From Gnomoniopsis sp. IMI 355080 (taxonomy: Eukaryota > Ascomycota > Sordariomycetes > Diaporthales > Gnomoniaceae): a stretch of DNA of 64,000 nt. The position numbers and the translations under genes were made by a program. Below are positions 57,291-64,000 of this stretch, piece after piece. How positions within the stretch are numbered: the first letter of the stretch is position 1; the number at the start of each line of letters is the position of its first letter. The stretch is taken from assembly GCA_027946555.1 (NCBI GenBank), contig JAPEVC010000008.1, forward strand, positions 268,381 to 332,380, written 5' to 3'. A model generated the notes under the pieces. That model was not told the origin of the DNA. It was given only the letters and a program-made list of their open reading frames with translations, and ran no database searches.

Positions 57291-58319
57291 ATGCCTTCCA
57301 TCTTCGCCATTCACAACACCACGACCCCATCAGCAGGCACAATGGTATCAAGCTACTGCCAATGCCGCACGAGTGCTCTGCGAACATTCATTCGAAGCGT
57401 CGCTCAAGTCCACCTTCCAAATGACAACTTAGCGAGGGCAGCACCGTGGCACGAGACCCGTCGACAAATCCACCACAAAGGCACGGCGCAGTGGTCGGCA
57501 GTCAGCAGTCTGCCTTCCAGATCAATGAATACTCTTTCCGCAGGCGCCAAGTCGTCGGCGGTAGAGGATGTACACTCTACCCCGCAAGGGGTCATGTCCA
57601 CGGCCGCAGCCGACCCTCAAGAGCTTCGAGACGAACGTCACGACGGCGTCACAGAACATACGGATTTGGAGAGGGTAACCGTCGAAGAAATAGAGGCGGA
57701 GCAAAAAGCACAGGAGATGGAAAAACAGCGCATGAGGGTCGAGCGAGCAAAGGCAAGAGAGGAAAAGAAGAAAGAGCTAGCGAGAGAGAAAGAGGAAGAG
57801 AAGAAGCGGCGCGAAAAGGAGCGACTAAAGGCCAGGCCGGACTGGGCAGCCCAGAAAGAAGCCCTCAAGAAGAAATTCCCCGAGGGCTGGCGCCCCCGTA
57901 AGAAGCTGTCGCCCGACGCACTGAACGGCATCCGGGCGCTGAACCAGCAGTTCCCGGACACATACACGACGGAGGTGCTGGCGAACAAGTTCGAGGTGTC
58001 GCCCGAGGCCATCCGCCGGATTCTGCGGTCCAAGTGGGAAGCGACCCCGGAGGAGGAGGAGGAACGAGAGCGCAGGTGGCATAATCGTGGCGTGAACATC
58101 TGGCAGCACTACGCGGCCATTGGCAAGAAGCCGCCGGCAAAGTGGCGTGAAGCCGGCGTGGCCTACCAGCCTAGGAGAGGAGGAAGAAGTGATCGAGATG
58201 AGCCAGAGCGTGAATCTTCTGGCAGACATGTTCCGTCGGTGCAGCAGGATGATGGGGCGGATTCGGAACAGATCAAGCGGATCAAGAGGCAGCAGAACTT
58301 GGCGAGAGAGCTACTGTAG
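57291..58319 (+). CDS. RRG9: Required for respiratory growth protein 9 homologue (mitochondrial)
   Basis: 342 residues, intronless. The basic, hydroxylated N-terminus (CRTSALRTFIRSVAQ) suits a mitochondrial presequence. A start at 57342 (MVSSYCQC) would give it more directly, so the true start is unsure. A long charged coiled coil rich in Glu, Lys and Arg covers about 120-185. The conserved RRG9/neugrin core follows: KKLSPDALNGIRALNQQFP, YTTEVLANKFEVSPEAIRRILRSKW, then RWHNRGVNIW. RRG9 is needed for mitochondrial genome maintenance and respiratory growth in yeast. Complete and undamaged. Confidence 0.88.
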   Translation: MPSIFAIHNTTTPSAGTMVSSYCQCRTSALRTFIRSVAQVHLPNDNLARAAPWHETRRQIHHKGTAQWSAVSSLPSRSMNTLSAGAKSSAVEDVHSTPQGVMSTAAADPQELRDERHDGVTEHTDLERVTVEEIEAEQKAQEMEKQRMRVERAKAREEKKKELAREKEEEKKRREKERLKARPDWAAQKEALKKKFPEGWRPRKKLSPDALNGIRALNQQFPDTYTTEVLANKFEVSPEAIRRILRSKWEATPEEEEERERRWHNRGVNIWQHYAAIGKKPPAKWREAGVAYQPRRGGRSDRDEPERESSGRHVPSVQQDDGADSEQIKRIKRQQNLARELL

Positions 58320-59494
58320 AGGCGACATACTCTTGGTATATGGTTAATCGCGAAATGTACTCTCTGTGCCTCTCCTCTGCTCACATTCAGCGTAGCGCTA
58401 GCGTAGCACTAGATCTCCCCCCCCCCCTCAGCTTACCGCTTGGCTTTACTGCCTTCTAACGTCCTCTCTTCCGCCTCTCTTCTCAGCTCTGATGTCTCGG
58501 TAGATCATGTTGCCATGAAGCACATTATATATCGGTAACAGCGGCGATCATTCATAGTCCGGAATAGACGGAGGGCTTCCGCGGCGCCATGTCTCGTCTC
58601 GCCCCAGTGTTTAAACGCAAATGTCCCGTCACCTGAAATATTGAATCTTTTTCATTTCCCAGATGCCCATTTCTCTCTACCAAAGATTGCTTCAACATGC
58701 ATCCCCCATGTCAAGAAACGCGGCCGTCTGGGAACAAGCCCTGAATGAGTCGGCCAATAAAGGACACAACAAGAGCAACTGTCCGCTGACTTAGCAGACT
58801 AATCCCTGCCGACGATCTTCTTATTAGCAACTGATCTCGAACAACCTCCTTGCGCAAACCCCCTTGCGACTTTGTTTAACTTGGGGAATCCGATAGTAAC
58901 GGGCTGATGTTGCGGTAGGAACAGACACTGGGAAGTGATCGGCTCTGCAAGTTTGATTTTCTGTCGTTTTCTGCCATCTGTCTTGCAAGCTGCGTGGACC
59001 CTCGCTGTCATCTTGTCGGGGAGGTTGTGTGGCAGGTTTTTCTTTCTGTGTCGTCGATGCCTTCGAGCGCGCCTGCTTGATAACCTGATAACGTTGAAAA
59101 AGAGTGCACTTGACTCTCATTCTTGCCTCTCGTTTCTTTCGACTCATGGCTATTCAGGTAAGTGCAAGTAGAGAACTTGGAGCATTCCAACTGACCCCGT
59201 TGCCCCAAAGCTCGAAGATATGCGGCTAGCTGACTTGAGCGCAGCTATCCTTCCATAATCACAACGTTTGTCTTGCTTTGCTATCATCCGCGGCTTTTAA
59301 GAGCTCCCGAGACACCATCTCAGGCGTCCATCATCTGAGAGTTGTGACAATTCTTCTGGGACTCGTCGAGCGTTGTCACTCTTCAGCAGACTCAAGCATG
59401 TCCATGCCACCATAACTTCAGCTGCCTCAAACCACCTGGCAAGGAGCTCAAAGGGAGATTGCCTGACGGACTTGGATCGTCCCACAGGCGCAGT
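58320..59494. other. Intergenic region before the WD40 gene
   Basis: About 1.2 kb. An 11-base C run lies at 58417-58427. No gene recognised; the end is likely the WD40 gene leader. Confidence 0.5.
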
Positions 59495-62400
59495 ATGGCT
59501 TCCACTCCTACTAATCGCCTCAAATTATCGGCCTCAAATACGTCCCTCTTTCAAGCTTTGGCAAAATCCACCGGTCGCAACCGGACTTCAGAGCCCCACC
59601 TGTCTCTCAAGCGCGTTATCGGCACGACTTGCACCTCCCCCACCGCCTTTGACACGGCCGGGTGTTGCTTCGCGTACGTTGCTGGAGCAGCTGTTGTCGT
59701 GGTCGATCTTGACGGCGCAAATTACACACAGCGCTTCTATCGGGCGCGGCCAACTGCCAACCCGGTCTTCCACGTAGCTCCGATCTCGCCATCCTCGGCG
59801 AATTCCAACAACACCACCCCAAAAGCCAACGATGCCAAGAATCGCGTGTCATGGCGTTCCAGAGAGTCGCAGTTTGGCTCATCGGACGGTAGCAGCTCGT
59901 CGAGTTCCAGGACTTGGACCAGCCGGGAGCGGATCAAGGCCGCGACGTGCCTGTCTCTGAGCGAAGACGGGAGATTTCTGGCTGTTGGCGAGACTGGCTA
60001 CGCCCCGAGAGTACTGATTTTCAGTCTCAAGGATAACAATTCCTCCGACACACCACTTGTGTCTATCAGCGAGCATGGCTTTGGGGTCAGAGCGGTCGCG
60101 TGGTCTCCAGATGGGATTTTCCTTGCCTCGCTTGGCACTGCCAACGACGGCTTCTTGTTCATTTGGAAGATCGACCCTCGCACGGGCTCTGCGCGCTTAT
60201 TTCAACAGAGCCGATGTACAGCAGCCGTCACCGGTATGATGTGGATAGGCAGCAATCTCGTCACTTTTGGAACTCGGCACGTGCGAGCCTGGAAGGTGGT
60301 GGATGAGGCTCAGCACCCTCCTTCCCCCACGAAGCCTACCAAAGGCTCAGAGACGAATGTTACGAGCCAACAGCAAAAGACATTGCCTGGTAGAAATGTC
60401 TTGCTGGGCTCTTTATTGGATGCCAGCTTTACCTGCGGGCTGCCTCTGGACGACAGTCACGCATTGCTTTGCTCTGACGGCGGAGACATATGTATTCTGG
60501 ACAACACGTCCGGTCAGACGAAGCTCATACTGCTCACTACCATGGAGTACGGCATTGTGTGCTGCACACGTTTTGGACCGCAAGCTTTGATCGGAGGCCG
60601 AAATGGCCGGGTTGCGAAACTCGACGTTCAGAGCATGGTAGACGGCGCCAGTGACGCGATTATTGGTGATGACCAAAGCTTGGTAGTCCTTGCAGCGATG
60701 GGCTTCATACATGATCAGCTCGTGACCATAGACTCGGATAGGTCTATCAACATCTGGAAGGCTGGAAGACGACCAGGGGCGGACGCTGACACCTCATCTC
60801 GCACTACCCTTCCCGGGCAGAATGAGCCTGTGCTGGGTATACAATCATTGACTCAAAATCACGCATCCAGGGCTGCTTTCTTCACCTGGTCAGCTTCCGG
60901 TAAAGTCCTTCTTTGGACGTTGGACGGCTATGTTCAGGAGGACTTCCAAATTGCCGTGGACCAAGTCTACAGCGGCAACGATGTCGAGCCCCTCAACCAG
61001 CTTTGCGCAATCAGAGCGGATGAGAGTGGGGCTATTTTCGTGGCAGGTGACAGGGTCGGTGTTCTACGCGTGTTGGACTACGCAACGCGAGAGCTGGTTC
61101 TAGAAACCAAGGCTCATTCATCGGAGATCACTCAGATTGCCGTTCAGCAGAATGCCTCCAAGACCCTGATAGCAACGAGTGGCCGTGATCGAATGGTGCA
61201 AATCTTTCATCGCACGTCCACTGGGTCAATTGAGCTCTTGCAGACCCTCGAGTTCGCAGCACGTGTCACGCATCTCCTCTTATCCTCTGACAGGAAGATC
61301 ATTACGTCGTCCCTCGACCGGACTGTCCAAATCCATGACCTGGTTTCAAAGGAGGAGGACGCAGATACCATGGCTGCTATTCAAAGCAAATCAATTGTGC
61401 TCAAGGCATCCCCGACCTCCATGGCACTCGCTTCTGATTGTAAATCAGTCTTTGTCTCCAGCCTGGACAGAATTGTCTACCATATCGACGTCGAAACCGG
61501 ACAACCCTTGAGTGCAATCAAGTGCATAGACGAGAATGGCTCAGACACCGCAGTCCTCGACTCGCTCGTCTTTGGCCCATCTCACCAAGATGAGCCTACC
61601 TTTCTACTTGGTTTATCCAACACAGACAAGTCAGTGCGCTTATACAACGCAAGCACAGGGGCTTTTATGGACCGCGAATGGGGCCACACGGAATCGATCA
61701 ACGGTGTTGTCTTGGCGGGTGTTGGAGAGGGTGCGCGCAAGATTGCCGTGAGTGTTGCAAGCGACGGAACCATTTTTATTTGGGAGTTAAACCTGCTCTA
61801 CTCTCCTGCCGACGTAACCAGTAGGTCTCCGTCGCCTGCGAAAGATACCTTGCTTGGTCCCAGTCGTCCACCTCTACGTCGCGTTCTCTCAAAGGCAGAG
61901 ATTGCAGAATTCCAGCGACCAACATCATCGCAGAGTGGACGGCGCTCTCCGCCGAGAGCACTTCGCCCGCGGAAGTCCAGGAGTAATCTGTCAACATCTT
62001 CTTCAGCCTCACTCAAAACCCCTGTTGCCACGTCTTTCGACGATTTCAGCAGGCTGGCCGAAGAGACGCCTTCACGTCGAGTCTCAGCCAACAGATCTGG
62101 CAGCCCTGGTAATACAGACATCAGCCCTCCGATTGCTCGGTTGACCCGTCGACCGTCAATGCCTGCACTCGGCAGCACACCAGTGCCTCAAGCGCGCAAG
62201 AAAACCAGCGCGGTCAACCTACGCGCGTCATATGGGACCGGCTCCTTGCAGGCTGCTTCGGAGCAGACCTGCCGTCAGCTACGAGCGTATCGCAAGAAAC
62301 TCTCTTCATCCGATGACATTGAACCGGAGATGCTTTCCGAGCTAGAGGAAGAGCTGCGGCTTACTGTCGCTGCAATTGGTGAACGGGCCAACCGCAGTCA

Positions 62401-62626
62401 GGTGGCGATGACGGAGCCGGTGCTTAGCGGGCTGCTGGACCGATATAGTGAGAAGTTGTTGAGCATGCTTGATGAGAAGCTGAGAGTAAGGCTTGGTGAG
62501 CCAGGTGAGAGTGCTAGCAGGCTCGGGGTGGAGGACGGCATGTCGATGTTGCGGCTTGCTGCGAGTGGTGACGGCGCCGGAAATCGGCCTCGAACGGCGC
62601 ATGGGACAAAAATGTCTTCTGCGTGA
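59495..62626 (+). CDS. WD40 repeat protein, MABP1/WDR62 type
   Basis: 1043 residues, intronless, start MASTPTNRLKL; an in-frame ATG 12 codons upstream is less likely. The N-terminal segment LSLKRVIGTTCTSPTAFD, with the first repeat GCCFAYVAGAAVVVVDLD, matches the start of the MAPK-binding protein 1/WDR62 family. WD repeats run to about residue 770, for example HGFGVRAVAWSPDGIFLASLG, ATSGRDRMVQIFH, TSSLDRTVQIHDL and SVASDGTIFIWEL. The C-terminal 270 residues are Ser/Arg-rich and end in a helical stretch (about 933-990, SDDIEPEMLSELEEELRLTV). In animals these proteins scaffold JNK signalling and act at spindle poles. The fungal role is less clear. Confidence 0.85.
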   Translation: MASTPTNRLKLSASNTSLFQALAKSTGRNRTSEPHLSLKRVIGTTCTSPTAFDTAGCCFAYVAGAAVVVVDLDGANYTQRFYRARPTANPVFHVAPISPSSANSNNTTPKANDAKNRVSWRSRESQFGSSDGSSSSSSRTWTSRERIKAATCLSLSEDGRFLAVGETGYAPRVLIFSLKDNNSSDTPLVSISEHGFGVRAVAWSPDGIFLASLGTANDGFLFIWKIDPRTGSARLFQQSRCTAAVTGMMWIGSNLVTFGTRHVRAWKVVDEAQHPPSPTKPTKGSETNVTSQQQKTLPGRNVLLGSLLDASFTCGLPLDDSHALLCSDGGDICILDNTSGQTKLILLTTMEYGIVCCTRFGPQALIGGRNGRVAKLDVQSMVDGASDAIIGDDQSLVVLAAMGFIHDQLVTIDSDRSINIWKAGRRPGADADTSSRTTLPGQNEPVLGIQSLTQNHASRAAFFTWSASGKVLLWTLDGYVQEDFQIAVDQVYSGNDVEPLNQLCAIRADESGAIFVAGDRVGVLRVLDYATRELVLETKAHSSEITQIAVQQNASKTLIATSGRDRMVQIFHRTSTGSIELLQTLEFAARVTHLLLSSDRKIITSSLDRTVQIHDLVSKEEDADTMAAIQSKSIVLKASPTSMALASDCKSVFVSSLDRIVYHIDVETGQPLSAIKCIDENGSDTAVLDSLVFGPSHQDEPTFLLGLSNTDKSVRLYNASTGAFMDREWGHTESINGVVLAGVGEGARKIAVSVASDGTIFIWELNLLYSPADVTSRSPSPAKDTLLGPSRPPLRRVLSKAEIAEFQRPTSSQSGRRSPPRALRPRKSRSNLSTSSSASLKTPVATSFDDFSRLAEETPSRRVSANRSGSPGNTDISPPIARLTRRPSMPALGSTPVPQARKKTSAVNLRASYGTGSLQAASEQTCRQLRAYRKKLSSSDDIEPEMLSELEEELRLTVAAIGERANRSQVAMTEPVLSGLLDRYSEKLLSMLDEKLRVRLGEPGESASRLGVEDGMSMLRLAASGDGAGNRPRTAHGTKMSSA

Positions 62627-64000
62627 AGAGTGGAGTCAAGTTCGGCGTGCTTGGGCAACAGAGAAGCCTCCTACCGTCTCTGTTAATGTTTCAATGCATA
62701 GAAATTGCTTTCTCCTTTGCAGAGAGGGGGATAGGTGGCATACTTCGTTTTCGTTTTCGTTTTCTTTTCTGGCGAGGTGTTCAGGACTATTCCTTTGATG
62801 CTTGTTTCTCATTTAGTCATAGCGATTCCTTGGAACAGCGGTCAGTACGCTTTAGGACAAATTGGCCCGGTTGTATTGGTTGAGGCACCATATCCTTTAC
62901 ATTTGATTTAATGCGGGTTGGGTTATACATATGCCAAATGATACCAGGCTCGCTGGGAACAAACCACAGCAGTCATGCACGGGGTGTTATAGCAGACAGA
63001 GCAGGCATAGCAGACATAATGCAAAGAGGTCGTCAAAGATGCGGAGACTCTCTAAAGGTGGAGTTCTCAAACATGTTCAACGAAGACGTATGTACGCGCG
63101 CTATGAGCCATATGCCTCACCAGTCCTCTGCCAAGGTCATTTGCCGCCGCATTGCGAGGTAGCATGGTTCCTGAGTGGCTGAAGCGAAAGTTAAAATGAT
63201 TCGAGACCAGCATAACCGTGGGGGTGAAATGAGCTGATTTTCTATCTAGATGATGAAAAGTATGTTAGGATTATAGATTGCCTACATATAAAATACCTTC
63301 TTTCACCACACGCGCCATCACGGTGGCTGTATATATAAGGTACCTAGGGTCCTAAGGTTTCTGTGAACCGGGAAAAAGACACTGCCCTTGATCAGACAGC
63401 AGCAGCAACAGAAAAGTCGGTACGTATTCCCATATGCTGCAAAAGACTGTCCTGATGTTGTAGTCGGTTGCAACGGCCAGTCTCGTTTCCGGCGTTACTA
63501 GTTCACCGACGAACACAACGATGCATCTCATCCGATGACCAAGACCAACTCGTCTAGTCCTCTCAAATACAATTTCATCCAATTTTAATTTTTTCTTCGC
63601 CAACACGGCCTTGCAAATAAAAAAAATGGATTTCCACCAATCCACCCACGCAAATCATCCATTCTTCAACATAACTCACATATGCATCATGCATTCAACA
63701 CTTGATCCCCAGGGTGAGTGTTGGAGGGTGGGGGCGAGAACAACGTCTGGAACGGCCCGCGTCGGGAAGCCCTAGGTTATACTTGCCCCCGCGGAAGTAG
63801 GTATTTCACACGCGCTCTGGCAATTCGTGTCACAATAGTAAACAAAGATCAGACCGTTCTTTCTTTCTGCATTATTGGAAAAGGGAATACTCGTCCTAAG
63901 TCTTTGTTTGTTGTTTTTGTTTCTTTTTTGGCTCGCTTACGTTGGCGATCCAATCGTGCTTTGAACTGGGTAAACTCCGGCCTAACAAGCCCCCCCAGCG
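62627..64000. other. Right-end intergenic region
   Basis: About 1.4 kb without a recognised gene. Holds T-rich stretches and a TACCTAGGG element at 63341-63349. A gene may begin or end beyond the window. Confidence 0.5.

Noticed and set aside
1..64000. CRISPR array or bacterial operon structure
   Set aside because: No spaced direct-repeat array was seen, and genes have spliceosomal introns and single-gene promoters as in a fungal nucleus.

Overview
The window looks like nuclear DNA of a filamentous ascomycete (Pezizomycotina, probably Sordariomycetes). Genes are spaced and carry short GT-AG introns of about 50 to 130 nt. The families are typical of these fungi: a CYP65-like P450, HET and ankyrin proteins, a subgroup-C chitinase with LysM domains, calcipressin and RRG9. 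There is also a dispersed single 5S rRNA gene with a TATA box near -30. Exon structures below were built by hand from splice signals and reading-frame closure; no database search was possible.

Layout. 0.4-2.5 kb: a six-exon cytochrome P450. 3.6-5.9 kb: a HET-domain gene broken by two single-base frameshifts. 6.4-7.6 kb: a secreted DUF3500 protein. 8.9-12.9 kb: a graveyard of fragments (a degraded conserved fungal gene, a HET C-terminus, an ankyrin piece, a frameshifted nucleotidyltransferase-like gene). 15.1-19.1 kb: a 1256-residue fusion of a signal-peptide-bearing, cyclooxygenase-like haem peroxidase with a cytochrome P450, followed by an alpha/beta hydrolase at 20.0-21.3 kb. 22.1-26.1 kb: a frameshifted STAND-type ankyrin gene and a HET pseudogene. 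27.6-28.8 kb: a cutinase-family enzyme with two cysteine-rich modules. 29.9-31.8 kb: a berberine-bridge-type FAD oxidase. 32.8-34.6 kb: an F-box/leucine-rich-like protein.

35.4-44.3 kb is a chitin-related block: a LysM-CBM18-GH18 chitinase whose last exon is decayed, a divergent secreted HELYH protein, and a four-LysM secreted protein. 46.2-48.8 kb holds a head-to-head pair of paralogous F-box-like genes. 48.8-53.4 kb is gene-poor apart from the 5S rRNA gene. The right end carries conserved housekeeping-type genes: calcipressin, an mpaB/DUF2236 membrane protein, RRG9 and a large WD40 protein of the MABP1/WDR62 type.

Two themes stand out. All of the incompatibility or NLR-like loci (HET, ankyrin, STAND, plus the nucleotidyltransferase-like gene) are broken, while nearly all metabolic and housekeeping genes read through cleanly. 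And the peroxidase-P450 fusion is predicted to have its peroxidase half in the ER lumen and its P450 half in the cytosol, unlike classical soluble Ppo/linoleate diol synthases.
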